This document shows positions 22,419 through 32,964 of a stretch of DNA of 64,000 bases, piece after piece. Origin of the DNA: Pasteurellaceae bacterium Pebbles2. Its GTDB lineage: Bacteria; Pseudomonadota; Gammaproteobacteria; Enterobacterales; Pasteurellaceae. The notes under the pieces are model-generated. The model searched no databases. It saw nothing but the letters and a program-made list of their open reading frames with translations, and was not told the DNA's origin. Position 1 is the first letter of the stretch. Each line of letters starts with the position of its first letter. Both the position numbers and the translations under genes were made by a program. The stretch lies in NCBI GenBank assembly GCA_023101505.1, contig LVZA01000001.1, positions 992,001-1,056,000 on the forward strand, written 5' to 3'.

Positions 22419-22748
22419 TTAGTCGTTTGAACTAAAATCGTCTAAATTATCGCCCACAACGCCTGATAAAGTGTAAACACGTTTGATCGTGCTTACTCTT
22501 GAGCGGTATTTGTCCCAAGTTTTCTCAAAAAATGTTTCGGCATTGCGTTCGCCACGGCAAAATGCGGCGAAGGCTTTTTCTTCTGCGGTTGCAGGTTTGC
22601 GAGAACCGTCATCTAAGCCTTTGAATGCTTGACCATATTGTTCAAGCGCTTGTGATTCTTTGATCGTATAATCGCCGTGGCGGGCAAAGCCACGTGGGTA
22701 ATTTTTGTCGTCGAAAAAGCGACGTTCAACACTAAAACTTTCAGCCAT
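22419..22748 (-). CDS. maoP: Macrodomain organisation protein MaoP (DUF413)
   Basis: A 109-residue DUF413 protein closely matching E. coli YifE/MaoP (RRFFDDKNYPRGFARHGDYTIKE). MaoP acts with the maoS site in organising the Ori macrodomain in E. coli. I start at the ATG at 22748 with GGAG upstream. It lies 15 kb from the origin called here, which may be coincidence. Confidence 0.88.
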   Translation of the reverse strand: MAESFSVERRFFDDKNYPRGFARHGDYTIKESQALEQYGQAFKGLDDGSRKPATAEEKAFAAFCRGERNAETFFEKTWDKYRSRVSTIKRVYTLSGVVGDNLDDFSSND

Positions 22749-22781
22749 AATTTGCTCCATTTTCCTCAGGTTATTTTGGGG

Positions 22782-23396
22782 TTATTTTTTCAGTAATTCA
22801 GTAACGGTGTTCACATAATCACCGATAAAATTGTCGTGCGATAATCCTTCAGGATTTACACGGAATTTGCCGTTAACATAAAAATCTGGCACGCCTTGCA
22901 CATTAAATTGTTGCGCCAAATTTTCTTGTTTTTTCACTAATGCATTCACCGCAAAGCTATTAATGCCACCATCAAATTGCTCTGCGCTCACGCCATTGTC
23001 GATAAATTTTTGACGAATATCGTCCATTGATTTGAAACTATCTGCTTGCGCCGCATCGAATAAGGCTTTTTTCACTTTATCTTCTGCGCCCAACGCCATT
23101 GCTAACGCCCACGCACGAGTTAAGTTTTCAGATTGGCGACCTAAAAAATTCACGTGATATTGTTTAAAGGTAGCACCTTGTGGCAGGCTATCTTTCACTT
23201 TTTGTGGAATTTTGTATTGCATTTCAAATGAATAGCAATGTGGGCAATAGAACGAGAAAAACTCGATCACTTCAGATTGCGTTGCTGCAGGTTGATTTAT
23301 AGTGATATATTGCTTGCCATCTTTTAAGTCTGCCGCTTGTGCGTTAAATGTTACTGCGCTTGCAGCTGCGATTAAAGTAAGTAAAAATTTTTTCAT
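22782..23396 (-). CDS. dsbA: Thiol:disulfide interchange protein DsbA
   Basis: A 204-residue periplasmic oxidase with a signal peptide (about residues 1-21, ending AQA) and the active-site motif CPHC near residues 51-54. The cis-proline is in GVPDFYVNG. It introduces disulfides into exported proteins, including LptD (encoded at 24955), and is needed for competence in H. influenzae. It is preceded by yihD, as in E. coli. Confidence 0.96.
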   Translation of the reverse strand: MKKFLLTLIAAASAVTFNAQAADLKDGKQYITINQPAATQSEVIEFFSFYCPHCYSFEMQYKIPQKVKDSLPQGATFKQYHVNFLGRQSENLTRAWALAMALGAEDKVKKALFDAAQADSFKSMDDIRQKFIDNGVSAEQFDGGINSFAVNALVKKQENLAQQFNVQGVPDFYVNGKFRVNPEGLSHDNFIGDYVNTVTELLKK

Positions 23397-23414
23397 AAAA
23401 TGTAATCCTATTTA

Positions 23415-23684
23415 TTATTTCAAAATACCACGTGCTTTTAACAACGCTGTTTTGAAGTCTTCTTCATAATCTTTTTTTATCCCAGGAATTGGTGCTAATT
23501 TGTCCGCATCTCGCATTTTAAGCTGATAAATAATGACTTCATCAGATAACTCCGCCAGCGGTTTATCAAAGCCTGCTTCGTCAGCGATGCTTTGTAAAAT
23601 TTGCATTAAGCTCATTTCAGGGTCTTTCTTAGACCAATATGGTTGTAAAAGTTCCAAAACTTCATTCAGACGATGACATTTCAT
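23415..23684 (-). CDS. yihD: YihD family protein (DUF1040)
   Basis: An 89-residue cytosolic protein of unknown function that matches E. coli YihD ([32 protein letters not shown]). I start at the ATG at 23684 with AAGGAAA upstream; the upstream extension of the frame overlaps mobA and is not credible. It lies 18 bases before dsbA and is divergent from mobA, repeating the E. coli order. Confidence 0.88.
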   Translation of the reverse strand: MKCHRLNEVLELLQPYWSKKDPEMSLMQILQSIADEAGFDKPLAELSDEVIIYQLKMRDADKLAPIPGIKKDYEEDFKTALLKARGILK

Positions 23685-23757
23685 TATCTTTTCCTTAATA
23701 TGAGATAAAAAATAGCTAGCGCAGAATGATACTTGAATTAAAGGCGAATGACAAACA

Positions 23758-24900
23758 ATGATGACAATAAGTGCGGTGATTTTAGCGGGCGGACTAGCTC
23801 GGCGTATGAATGGGGTGGATAAAGGCTTGCAAACACTGGCTGGAAAGCCGTTGGTGGCACATATTGTACAACGCTTGCAAACGCAAACTGACGCGATTTC
23901 AATTAATGCCAATCGCAATCAAGCACGCTATAGTGTGCTGGGTTTGCCTGTTTTTGGCGATGAATTAGCGGATTTTCAAGGGCCGTTGAGCGGAATGTTG
24001 ACGGCATTGAAGCGTGCTGACACCGATTATGTGCTATTCGTACCTTGTGATTGCCCTTTTTTGCCTTTGGATTTGCTACAAAAGCTGAAAAGTGCGGTGC
24101 AAAAAAAGCACGTTTTAGCGGCGTATGCACACGATGGCGAACGAGAACACCCGACGTTTTGTTTGATTTCTCGTCAATTATCCACCGTACTTTCAGCGTA
24201 CCTTGCCAGCGGTGAGCGGCGAATGTTGCAATTTTTACGAGTGCAAGGGGCGGTGGCTGTCGATTTTTCTAAACAAAAACAGGCTTTTCGGAATTTTAAT
24301 ACTTTGCAAGAATTAGCGCAGGAAGAAAGTGAAATGGAGAATAAAATGAAGCGTTGCGATTGGTCGGGTGATTTGCCGATTTATGTGGAATATCACGATA
24401 AAGAATGGGGCAAGCCTGAATTTGATAGCCAAAAGTTATTTGAGAAAATTTGTTTAGAGGGGCAGCAAGCGGGGCTTTCTTGGATTACGGTATTAAAAAA
24501 ACGAGCCGCTTATCGTGAGGCTTTTCATCAGTTTAATCCTGAAAAAATCGCTCAAATGACCGAGCAAGATATTGATCGTTTAATGCAAAATGCTGGCTTA
24601 ATTCGCCACCGTGCGAAGCTGGAAGCGATTGTAAAAAATGCCAAAGCCTATTTAGCGATGCAAAAGTGCGGTGAAATTTTTAGCGATTTTATTTGGGCTT
24701 TTGTGCAGCATCAGCCACAAATTAATGATGTGCCGAACTTAGCCGCAATTCCAGCTAAAACAGACACATCAAAAGCAATGTCTAAGGCGTTAAAGAAAAA
24801 AGGCTTTGTGTTTGTGGGCGAAACTACTTGTTATGCATTTATGCAGTCGATGGGATTGGTGGACGATCATTTAAATGATTGCTTTTGTAAACACAAATAA
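23758..24900 (+). CDS. mobA-tag: MobA-Tag fusion: molybdenum cofactor guanylyltransferase plus 3-methyladenine DNA glycosylase I
   Basis: One uninterrupted 380-residue frame. Residues 1-192 are a complete MobA ([17 protein letters not shown] nucleotide-binding loop, CDCPFLPLD), which attaches GMP to molybdopterin. Residues 197-380 are a complete Tag (MKRCDWSG with zinc-ligand Cys, [19 protein letters not shown]-terminal [10 protein letters not shown]), which excises 3-methyladenine. They are separate genes in E. coli and, as far as I recall, in H. influenzae. No stop separates them here. ATG codons at 24334 and 24346 could restart translation; the second has GGAG upstream. It may therefore be a true fusion or a fusion plus free Tag. 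Confidence 0.88.
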   Translation: MMTISAVILAGGLARRMNGVDKGLQTLAGKPLVAHIVQRLQTQTDAISINANRNQARYSVLGLPVFGDELADFQGPLSGMLTALKRADTDYVLFVPCDCPFLPLDLLQKLKSAVQKKHVLAAYAHDGEREHPTFCLISRQLSTVLSAYLASGERRMLQFLRVQGAVAVDFSKQKQAFRNFNTLQELAQEESEMENKMKRCDWSGDLPIYVEYHDKEWGKPEFDSQKLFEKICLEGQQAGLSWITVLKKRAAYREAFHQFNPEKIAQMTEQDIDRLMQNAGLIRHRAKLEAIVKNAKAYLAMQKCGEIFSDFIWAFVQHQPQINDVPNLAAIPAKTDTSKAMSKALKKKGFVFVGETTCYAFMQSMGLVDDHLNDCFCKHK

Positions 24901-24954
24901 AGTGCTTTTTTAGCCCATTTTCTTGTATAATCAACCTAATTTTAATGACGACTA

Positions 24955-27333
24955 ATGGTTAATCCCGTGAAGAAAAATTATTATACATTGCTTTCATTAT
25001 CTCTTTTAACCGCACTTTATAGCACCAGCAGTATGGCGAACGTGGACGACTTACGCCACCGCTGTTTGGCTGGTGTGCCGCAGTTTTCTGGAGAAACCGT
25101 GAATGGTGATTTGAACGATCAGCCAGTTTATATTGAGGCAGATAAAGCAGATATTATCAATCCATCTCGTGCACTTTATACTGGTGCGGTAGATTTGAAA
25201 CAAGGTTATCGCCACTTGACTGCCAATGAGGTGGAAGTTACTCAAGCTGGCGAGGGCGACAATGCGCAACGCTATGCCTATGCACGTGGGGCGTTCGATT
25301 ACAAAGATAATCAAATTAATTTAACAGGTGATAGCGCAAAAATTCACCTTAACAGCAAAGATACTGACATTGAAAATGCGCAATATCAATTTGTAGGTCG
25401 CCAAGGGCGAGGTTCAGCGCAAGGTTCAGAAATGCGTGCAGACTATCGCTTGTTAAAAAATGCGACATTCACTTCTTGTTTACCCGACGATAATGCTTGG
25501 CAAATTGAAGCCAGCGAGATGAAACAGCATATTAAAGAAGAATATGCGGAAATGTGGCACGCACGCTTTAAAGTGGCTGGCGTACCGATTTTCTACACGC
25601 CTTATTTACAATTACCCTTAGGCGACCGTCGCCGTTCAGGTTTATTAATCCCTGATGCTGGTAGCTCAAGCCGCGATGGTTATTGGTTTTCACAACCATT
25701 TTATTGGAATATTGCACCGAATTACGATGCGACATTAACGCCGAAATATATGTCTAAACGTGGCTGGCAATTAAACAGTGAATTCCGTTATTTAAACCAA
25801 TTAGGTGAAGGTAAAATCGCCAGTGAATATTTAGGCAAAGATCGCTACGATAAATTTGCGGAAGAAAATAAATCACGTCATTTATTTTACTGGGCGCACA
25901 ACGCACGATTATTCGATAACTGGCGTTTAAATGTCAATTACACCAAAGTGAGCGACAAACGTTATTTCTCTGATTTTGACTCCACTTACGGTCGAAGCAC
26001 CGACGGCTACGCAGATCAAACCGCACGCTTGGCTTATTATCAACCAAACTGGAATTTGGCGATTTCTGCCAAACAATTCCAAGTGTTTGATGAAGTTGAA
26101 GTGCGACCTTACCGTGCCTTGCCGCAAATTGATTTCAATTATTATCGTAATGGTTTAGCCAATGGCTTAGTGGATTTCAAATTATTCTCACAATTAGTGC
26201 ATTTTGATAACGACAGTTCAGAAATGCCAACGGCGTGGCGTTATCACCTTGAGCCGAGCTTAAATTTACCACTTTCTAACCGCTACGGCAGCTTAAATGT
26301 AGAAACTAAACTATACGCTACCCACTATCAACAAAAAGCAGGTTCTGGTGTTGATGCTAATATTGAGCGTTCGGTTACTCGAGTTTTACCACAAGTTAAA
26401 GTGGATTTAGAAACCGTATTAGCCAGCAACAAAACGCTATTCAATGGCTACACACAAACTATTGAACCCCATATTCAATATTTGTATCGCCCTTATAAAA
26501 ATCAAGGCAATATCGGTACTAAACAGAAATTAAGCTATTTGGGCTTAGGTTACGACTCAGCTTTATTGCAACAAGATTATTTTGCCTTATTCCGTGATCG
26601 CCGTTACAGCGGCTTAGACCGCATTGCTTCTGCTAACCAATTTACCTTGGGTGGAACAACACGTTTCTACGACAAACAAGCAAATGAACGTTTTAATTTA
26701 TCCTTAGGGCAAATTATTTATCTCAACAATTCTCGCATTGATAATGAAACCAAAAACAGTACTACAGGGCGTGCGTCATCTTGGTCATTGGAAAGCAACT
26801 GGAAAATCAGCGATAAATGGAATTGGCGTGGTAGTTATCAATATGACACACGTTTAAATGCGACTTCACTAATGAACACGACCTTAGAATATAACCCTGA
26901 GCGCAATAATTTAGTGCAGCTAAATTATCGTTACGCCAGCCAAGAATATATTGACCAAAACTTAGTTTCTCGAGCAAATCTATATGGTCAAGACATCAAA
27001 CAACTTGGCGCAACAGTGGCGTGGGAATTGGGCGACCAATGGGCTGTGGTTGGACGTTATTATCACGATCTCGCTTTAAACAAACCTGTGGAACAATATG
27101 CTGGCGTGCAATATAACAGTTGTTGTTGGTCGGTTGGCGTTGGGGTTCGTCGTTATCTTGTCGGCCCAACGGAAAAACGTGGATATAGTAGCGATAAAAA
27201 AGATACGCTTTATGATCATAGTATCGGCGCAACCTTTGAGCTACGTGGCTTAGGGCGCAACGATCACCACAGCGGTATCGTCGATATGCTCGACAAAGGA
27301 ATGTTGCCTTACGTTAAACCGTTTAACTTATAA
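24955..27333 (+). CDS. lptD: LPS-assembly protein LptD
   Basis: A 792-residue outer-membrane protein that inserts lipooligosaccharide into the outer leaflet with LptE. It has a signal peptide (about residues 1-28), a periplasmic OstA jellyroll domain (about 50-190) and a large beta barrel. The four-cysteine pattern of LptD is present (CLAGV near 34, SCLPDD near 181 and the pair SCCWSV near 722), so DsbA-dependent disulfides are expected. The start is uncertain: the ATG at 24955 or the GTG at 24967, neither with a good ribosome site. Confidence 0.95.
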   Translation: MVNPVKKNYYTLLSLSLLTALYSTSSMANVDDLRHRCLAGVPQFSGETVNGDLNDQPVYIEADKADIINPSRALYTGAVDLKQGYRHLTANEVEVTQAGEGDNAQRYAYARGAFDYKDNQINLTGDSAKIHLNSKDTDIENAQYQFVGRQGRGSAQGSEMRADYRLLKNATFTSCLPDDNAWQIEASEMKQHIKEEYAEMWHARFKVAGVPIFYTPYLQLPLGDRRRSGLLIPDAGSSSRDGYWFSQPFYWNIAPNYDATLTPKYMSKRGWQLNSEFRYLNQLGEGKIASEYLGKDRYDKFAEENKSRHLFYWAHNARLFDNWRLNVNYTKVSDKRYFSDFDSTYGRSTDGYADQTARLAYYQPNWNLAISAKQFQVFDEVEVRPYRALPQIDFNYYRNGLANGLVDFKLFSQLVHFDNDSSEMPTAWRYHLEPSLNLPLSNRYGSLNVETKLYATHYQQKAGSGVDANIERSVTRVLPQVKVDLETVLASNKTLFNGYTQTIEPHIQYLYRPYKNQGNIGTKQKLSYLGLGYDSALLQQDYFALFRDRRYSGLDRIASANQFTLGGTTRFYDKQANERFNLSLGQIIYLNNSRIDNETKNSTTGRASSWSLESNWKISDKWNWRGSYQYDTRLNATSLMNTTLEYNPERNNLVQLNYRYASQEYIDQNLVSRANLYGQDIKQLGATVAWELGDQWAVVGRYYHDLALNKPVEQYAGVQYNSCCWSVGVGVRRYLVGPTEKRGYSSDKKDTLYDHSIGATFELRGLGRNDHHSGIVDMLDKGMLPYVKPFNL

Positions 27334-27347
27334 AACTAAAAAAAACG

Positions 27348-27392
27348 CACCGCACTTTGATAAATTCTTACCAAAAGTGCGGTGTTTTTTTA
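27348..27392. terminator. lptD terminator made of paired uptake sequences
   Basis: CACCGCACTTT (27348-27358) pairs with AAAGTGCGGTG (27374-27384) and is followed by TTTTTTT. Confidence 0.82.
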
Positions 27393-27556
27393 TCTATTTT
27401 TTACTAAAAAATACAGCAAAAGCACATCATCTCATCATTTAACTTCACTTTCCGCCTTATTTCTGCTTAAGATTTTATGCTATGATATGCACCTTTCTAA
27501 CGCAGGCTAAACTCGTTTTTTGACTAACGCCCAACAGAGCAAAAATAGATAAAAAT

Positions 27557-30118
27557 ATGACCGATTTACAAAACCACACGCCAATGATGCGCCAATATTT
27601 AACGCTTAAAGCAGAAAATCCTGATATTTTGTTATTTTACCGAATGGGCGATTTTTATGAGTTGTTTTATGACGACGCCAAAAAGGCCGCCGCATTATTG
27701 GACATTTCTCTCACTAAACGCGGGGCTTCCGCTGGCGAACCCATTCCAATGGCAGGTGTGCCTTATCACGCCGTTGAGGGGTATTTGGCGAAATTGGTGC
27801 AGTTGGGTGAAAGTGTTGCTATTTGCGAACAAGTAGGCGACCCTGCTACAAGCAAAGGCCCTGTGGAACGAAAAATTGTGCGCATTGTTACCCCAGGAAC
27901 GGTGAGCGATGAAAGCCTATTGCCTGAGCGATTAGATAATTTATTAGTGGCGGTGTATCAAGAAAAAAATCGCTTTGGCTTGGCAACCTTGGATATGACT
28001 TCAGGGCGTTTTCAAATTAGCGAACCTGAAGACGGAGAAACGTTGCGAGCGGAATTGCAGCGTTTATCGCCTGCAGAGTTGCTTTACTGCGAAGATTTTG
28101 CCGAAATGGCATTAATTGAACACGCCAAAGGTTTGCGCCGTCGCCCAATTTGGGAGTTTGAATTAAGCACGGCAATCACCTTGCTTAATCGTCAATTTGG
28201 CACGCAAAACCTAAGCGCATTTGGCGTAGAAAAAGCAATACTGGGCTTATGTGCCGCTGGCTGTTTGTTGCATTATGCCAAAGAAACCCAACGCACCGCA
28301 CTGCCCCATATTCAAAGCGTTAGCTTGGTGCAAAATAACGATACAATTCAATTAGATGCCGCCACTCGTCGCAATTTAGAGCTTACACAAAATTTAGCAG
28401 GTGGTACCGAAAATACATTGGCTTCTGTGTTAGATAAATGCGTTACCGCAATGGGTAGCCGCTTGTTAAAACGTTGGTTGCATCAACCAATTCGCAACAT
28501 CGAACGCCTGCAACAACGTCAACATCACATCGCTGAAATTTTACGTTTAGATTTAGTCAATGAATTACAACCTCACTTGCAACAAGTGGGGGATATGGAA
28601 CGCATTTTGGCGAGAGTAGCATTGCGCACCGCTCGTCCACGAGATTTAACTCGTCTGCGCACTGCTTTAGAGCAACTGCCGAGCATTCAGCAAATTCTCA
28701 AAACTTCAGCAAAATTCACCGCACTTTCACAACCAATCGGCGAATTTTCATCACTTTTAGCGTTATTACAACGAGCAATTATTGATAATCCGCCCTTGCT
28801 TATTCGAGATGGTGGTGTGATCGCCGAGGGCTATAATGCTGAGCTTGATGAATGGCGCGCCTTAGCGCAAGGTGCGACACAATATTTGGAAGAATTGGAG
28901 TTAAGAGAGCGAGAAAGTACGGGTATCGACACCTTAAAAGTCGGTTTTAACGCCGTGCACGGTTACTACATTCAAATTAGCCAAGGGCAAGCGCACAAAG
29001 CCCCAATGCACTACGTTCGCCGCCAAACACTGAAAAATGCCGAACGTTACATCATTCCTGAATTGAAAACCTATGAAGACAAAGTGCTAAAAGCCAAAGG
29101 GGCAAGTTTGGCTTTAGAAAAACAGTTGTATGAAGAAATTTTTGAACAACTTCTGCCGCATTTGAGCGCATTGCAACTGACTAGCCTGACCTTAGCGGAA
29201 TTAGATGTGTTGAGCAATTTAGCTGAACGAGCAGATAGCCTAAATTATGTGCAACCTGAATTCAGCAACGAAGTGGGCATTCATATTAAAAACGGTCGCC
29301 ATCCAGTGGTTGAGCAAGTGTTAAAAGAGCCGTTTATCGCCAACCCAGTGGAGCTTAATCAGCATCGTCATTTATTGATTATTACTGGTCCAAATATGGG
29401 CGGTAAAAGCACTTATATGCGCCAAACAGCGTTGATCACCTTAATGGCGTATATCGGCAGTTTCGTGCCAGCTGAACGAGCGACGATTGGCACTATCGAC
29501 CGCATATTCACTCGTATTGGTGCAAGTGATGATCTCGCTTCAGGGCGCTCAACCTTTATGGTGGAAATGACTGAAATGGCAAATATTTTACATCAAGCCA
29601 CCTCGCAAAGTTTGGTCTTAATCGATGAAATTGGGCGTGGTACATCAACCTACGACGGTTTATCCTTGGCGTGGGCGTGCGCTGAAAATCTTGCTAAAAA
29701 AATCCGTGCGCTCACTTTATTCGCCACGCATTATTTTGAGCTAACCGCCTTGCCAGAACAGCTGGCTGGCACGGTCAATGTGCATTTAGATGCGCTTGAA
29801 CACAACAACAGCATCGCTTTTATGCACAGCGTGCAAGAAGGCGCAGCAAGCAAAAGTTATGGACTTGCCGTTGCCGCTTTAGCTGGCGTACCGCAAACAG
29901 TGATTAAACTAGCTAAGCAAAAATTAGCACAATTAGAAAAACTTTCTCACAAAAGTGCGGTGCAAAATCCGTCAATTTCTGCGCAAGCAGAATTACCATT
30001 GATGAGCGAAGAAGAAAACCAACACGAAATATTAACGATGCTTGAACAGCTAGATCCCGACGACCTCAGCCCGAAACAAGCCTTGGCGTATTTATATCAG
30101 TTGAAGAAATTGGTTTAG
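27557..30118 (+). CDS. mutS: DNA mismatch repair protein MutS
   Basis: An 853-residue mismatch-recognition ATPase, the same length as in E. coli. The mismatch-wedge Phe-x-Glu lies in MGDFYELF (about residue 34). Connector, lever and clamp domains follow. The ATPase domain has Walker [10 protein letters not shown] (about 614) and [14 protein letters not shown]. In this GATC-methylating lineage it would work with MutL/MutH. MutS activity also influences the stability of simple repeats such as the CT tract at 7909. Confidence 0.97.
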   Translation: MTDLQNHTPMMRQYLTLKAENPDILLFYRMGDFYELFYDDAKKAAALLDISLTKRGASAGEPIPMAGVPYHAVEGYLAKLVQLGESVAICEQVGDPATSKGPVERKIVRIVTPGTVSDESLLPERLDNLLVAVYQEKNRFGLATLDMTSGRFQISEPEDGETLRAELQRLSPAELLYCEDFAEMALIEHAKGLRRRPIWEFELSTAITLLNRQFGTQNLSAFGVEKAILGLCAAGCLLHYAKETQRTALPHIQSVSLVQNNDTIQLDAATRRNLELTQNLAGGTENTLASVLDKCVTAMGSRLLKRWLHQPIRNIERLQQRQHHIAEILRLDLVNELQPHLQQVGDMERILARVALRTARPRDLTRLRTALEQLPSIQQILKTSAKFTALSQPIGEFSSLLALLQRAIIDNPPLLIRDGGVIAEGYNAELDEWRALAQGATQYLEELELRERESTGIDTLKVGFNAVHGYYIQISQGQAHKAPMHYVRRQTLKNAERYIIPELKTYEDKVLKAKGASLALEKQLYEEIFEQLLPHLSALQLTSLTLAELDVLSNLAERADSLNYVQPEFSNEVGIHIKNGRHPVVEQVLKEPFIANPVELNQHRHLLIITGPNMGGKSTYMRQTALITLMAYIGSFVPAERATIGTIDRIFTRIGASDDLASGRSTFMVEMTEMANILHQATSQSLVLIDEIGRGTSTYDGLSLAWACAENLAKKIRALTLFATHYFELTALPEQLAGTVNVHLDALEHNNSIAFMHSVQEGAASKSYGLAVAALAGVPQTVIKLAKQKLAQLEKLSHKSAVQNPSISAQAELPLMSEEENQHEILTMLEQLDPDDLSPKQALAYLYQLKKLV

Positions 30119-30133
30119 TGTGAAGATTAAGCT

Positions 30134-30203
30134 GCGCATAATTTTATGCGCTTCAAATATAAAAAGTGCGGTGGGAAATTCGTTTTTTCCACCGCACTTT
30201 ATT
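30134..30203. terminator. Terminator cluster after mutS
   Basis: Two hairpins in tandem. GCGCATAA/TTATGCGC (30134-30151) is followed by a long stem of paired uptake sequences, AAAGTGCGGTGG with CCACCGCACTTT (30163-30203). Confidence 0.8.
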
Positions 30204-30226
30204 TACATTTTGCTTTCCGAGTAATT

Positions 30227-30307
30227 CAAAAACGCATCTTATATTCGTGCATTTTTGTTTAAATCCTAAAAAATCCCTAACAGGTGTCCCCACACCTCAA
30301 GAGATGG
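30227..30307 (-). ncRNA. Candidate small RNA, about 80 bases, between mutS and an oxidoreductase gene
   Basis: The minus strand has its own promoter: -35 TTTACA (30335-30340), 16 bases, -10 TATAAT (30313-30318). The predicted transcript starts near 30307, carries a perfect 6-bp hairpin AGGTGT-GGGG-ACACCT (30281-30296), and ends in a Rho-independent terminator (AAAAATGCA / TGCGTTTTT, 30228-30256). No open frame is evident. It lies downstream of the flanking leftward gene and convergent to mutS, so it is not a leader. I do not recognise the family. Confidence 0.5.
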
Positions 30308-30312
30308 AGGGC

Positions 30313-30340
30313 ATTATAAAGATATTTTTTAGGCTGTAAA
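30313..30340 (-). promoter_or_regulatory. Promoter of the candidate small RNA
   Basis: TTTACA and TATAAT are separated by 16 bases on the minus strand. Upstream sequence is very AT-rich and contains TGTAAA three times (near 30335, 30350 and 30360). The rest of 30341-30460 holds no gene that I can see. Confidence 0.6.
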
Positions 30341-30460
30341 TTAGAAAATTGTAAAGAAAATGTAAAGATTATTGATATTAAAAGAAATTTTAAAAAAATT
30401 TATTTTTTGCCCTTAAAAACATCTGCAAAATCGCTTCAGATTTCCTTCCTTTCCAATATT

Positions 30461-31501
30461 TTAAAGTGGCAATTTTTTGCCGATTTTAGCACTTTCAATG
30501 GCTTGTTCAATAATATGTAACACGAATGCGGCTTGTTCAGGTTGCACAAGTAAAGGCTGATTTTCCACAATCGCTGCATAAAGATTGGCAAATAATGCTT
30601 GATAGCCCGTTTGCACATTAGGATAAGATTGACGAATAACTTCACCATCAATTTCGGTGTGCAAAATGCCCCAATCTTGTTCGCTTTCTTTATTCCAATC
30701 GTTAACAGGATTAACACCTTGAATTAACAAATTTTCTTGATTATCTGCTCGCGCTTTAATATAAGAACCTAGCTTGCCGTGCAAAGTAAATTGCGTACTG
30801 CTTTCTCGCACATATTTGCTGGCTAATAAAGCGACTTTTAAGCCGTTTTCATAATACAAATGCACGTCAAAATTGTCATCGACGACAGAGTCTTGATGTT
30901 GTGAACGCACGTCTGCGAATACGGCTTGTGGCTTACCGAATAAATACACCGCTTGATCGATCAAATGCACGCCCAAATCATACATCAAGCCTGTGCCTTG
31001 TTCGCCTGTTTCTTTCCAAACTTTGGCATTTTTACTTTTGGCATAACGGTCGATACGAATTTCGCAATCGACAATTTCACCCAGCAAATTTTGCGCCAAA
31101 ATCTGTTTTGCTGTGGCGATATGGCTGTCCCAACGGCGATTTTGATAAACATAAAGCACCACATTATTTGCTTGCGCAAGCGTAATTAATTCAGTGGCTT
31201 GTGCCGATGTCGCCACTAATGGTTTTTCTACTAAAACGTGTTTTTTGGCTAGGATAGCTTGTTTTACCATATCGTAATGCGTTTGGTTTGGCGTGGTGAT
31301 AATCACCAAATCAATATCTTCGCTGAGTAATTGTTCAAATTCTCGCACAATTTTCACTTCAGGCAACCATTCAGCGGCACGATTGGTGCTGCGTTCATAG
31401 ACTTTTTTAACTTGAAAAGCGGGGTTGGCTTTGAGAAATGGAATATGGAATAAGCGAGCAGAATAGCCACTGCCTGCAATGGCAACGTTTAAAGTACGCA
31501 T
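30461..31501 (-). CDS. Gfo/Idh/MocA family oxidoreductase
   Basis: A 346-residue NAD(P)-dependent dehydrogenase. The Rossmann motif GSGYSARLFHIP is near residues 11-22, EKPL (catalytic Lys region) is near 93-96, and the C-terminal alpha/beta domain contains GVHLIDQAVYLFG. It is most like E. coli YdgJ among those I know. The substrate is unknown. It stands alone on the minus strand. Confidence 0.82.
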   Translation of the reverse strand: MRTLNVAIAGSGYSARLFHIPFLKANPAFQVKKVYERSTNRAAEWLPEVKIVREFEQLLSEDIDLVIITTPNQTHYDMVKQAILAKKHVLVEKPLVATSAQATELITLAQANNVVLYVYQNRRWDSHIATAKQILAQNLLGEIVDCEIRIDRYAKSKNAKVWKETGEQGTGLMYDLGVHLIDQAVYLFGKPQAVFADVRSQHQDSVVDDNFDVHLYYENGLKVALLASKYVRESSTQFTLHGKLGSYIKARADNQENLLIQGVNPVNDWNKESEQDWGILHTEIDGEVIRQSYPNVQTGYQALFANLYAAIVENQPLLVQPEQAAFVLHIIEQAIESAKIGKKLPL

Positions 31502-31637
31502 TTACATTGTCCTTGGATGATGAAAGATAAATTTTATGGACTTTAGTATAAGGGGGAGATTGGCGATTGGAAAGTGATTTGTCCCCATAATTATGGGGAC
31601 TTTTTGCACCGCACTTTTGATGTGCGCTTGATATTAA

Positions 31638-32189
31638 TTAAAATTTTTCAACAAAGTCAGCATAAGCCTTGATGAAGTTTTGTAAGGTTTCTTTTACTGC
31701 ATCAGAAGCAATTTCGCCTTTGTCGTTGAATACGCCATTGAAAATGCCGCCAATATTCGCCGCAAAAGGAAGCGCTGGCATATTAATGAATGGTGCAGAG
31801 CTGATGAGACGTAATTGATCTGACACACGCACACCGCCTGATAAACTCGCCACAACAGTGATAAATCCTGTTGGTTTACCAATCCATTTACTTTCACCCA
31901 TCGGGCGTGAAACCACATCAATGGCATTTTTTAACATTGCTGGCAATGCGCCGTTATGTTCTGGACTAACGAATAAAACACCGTCTGCGGCAGCAATTTG
32001 GTTACGTAAACGAGTATATTGCTCAGGACTATTAGCATCTAAATCACGATCGTAAAGTGGTAAATCTGCAATTTCTACGATGTTGATTTGTAAGCTCGCT
32101 GGCGCAATGCTTTTAATATAATTTGCCACGATTTTGTTGAATGATGTTGCGCTATTGCTGCCAACAAGTAAAGCGATTTGTTTTGACAT
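31638..32189 (-). CDS. NAD(P)H-dependent FMN reductase
   Basis: A 183-residue flavodoxin-fold reductase of the NADPH-dependent FMN reductase family (ChrR/YieF-like). The phosphate loop is GSNSATSFNK near residues 10-19, and SPEHNGALPAMLKNAIDVVSRP is the FMN-binding signature. Its likely role is quinone or flavin reduction in oxidative defence. A pirin gene lies 85 bases upstream on the same strand. Confidence 0.87.
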   Translation of the reverse strand: MSKQIALLVGSNSATSFNKIVANYIKSIAPASLQINIVEIADLPLYDRDLDANSPEQYTRLRNQIAAADGVLFVSPEHNGALPAMLKNAIDVVSRPMGESKWIGKPTGFITVVASLSGGVRVSDQLRLISSAPFINMPALPFAANIGGIFNGVFNDKGEIASDAVKETLQNFIKAYADFVEKF

Positions 32190-32274
32190 AATTTCTTTCC
32201 TTAAGAATAAATGTGGGGGGTATTCTAAGCCCTTATTTTAGAGAAATAAAGGCTTAATCAATAAATGGTTTCAG

Positions 32275-32964
32275 TTAGACCAAATCAAACAATAAAAATT
32301 CCACTTCGCTTTGTGTATTAAGCTGTAAAAGTTCTTCGCCACGAATCGCCAAAGCGTCGCTGGTGTTTAGGCTAATATCATTGATATTGAGCTGCCCTTT
32401 AACCACTTGCAACCAATAACTGCGGTGCGAATTTAATGAGATTTTTTCGGTTTTATTAGCACTGAATTGATAACGCCACAATTTCATATCCTGATAAACT
32501 TTAAACGAACCGTCGCTGGCTTCAGGCGATAAAATTAAGGTTGCACCCTCTTTATCGGTAAAATGGCTTTGCGCATAACGTGGCTGAATATCTTTTTCAT
32601 TAGGAATAATCCAAATTTGATATAAATGCAAGGTTTCATCTTGGCTTGGGTTGATTTCTGAATGGAAAATCCCTGAGCCAGCCGACATTATTTGAAATTC
32701 ACCTGCTTTGACTTCGGTGCAATTTCCCATACTGTCTTCGTGCGCCACACGCCCGTTTAACACATAAGTCAAAATTTCCATATTGTCGTGTGGGTGCTTG
32801 CCAAAACCTCGTGCTGGCGCAATAAAATCTTCGTTAATCACACGCAAATGGGAAAAATGAATATGTTTTGGGTCGTAATAATGCCCGAAAGAAAAGGTAT
32901 GGTGGCTTTCCAACCAATTAAATGAACCATCGCCACGTTCGTGGGCATATCTCGTTTGTAGCAT
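32275..32964 (-). CDS. Pirin family protein (YhhW-like)
   Basis: A 229-residue bicupin. The N-terminal metal site is visible as HPHDNMEILTYVLNGRVAHEDSMG, with His at about residues 57, 59 and 101 and a Glu. E. coli YhhW has quercetinase activity in vitro; the physiological substrate is not known. The arrangement with the reductase behind it suggests a small stress or redox pair. Confidence 0.87.
   Translation of the reverse strand: MLQTRYAHERGDGSFNWLESHHTFSFGHYYDPKHIHFSHLRVINEDFIAPARGFGKHPHDNMEILTYVLNGRVAHEDSMGNCTEVKAGEFQIMSAGSGIFHSEINPSQDETLHLYQIWIIPNEKDIQPRYAQSHFTDKEGATLILSPEASDGSFKVYQDMKLWRYQFSANKTEKISLNSHRSYWLQVVKGQLNINDISLNTSDALAIRGEELLQLNTQSEVEFLLFDLV

Noticed and set aside
23415-23918. 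A 167-residue version of yihD
   Set aside because: The N-terminal extension is antisense to mobA, while the ATG at 23684 has a strong ribosome site and the conserved YihD start.
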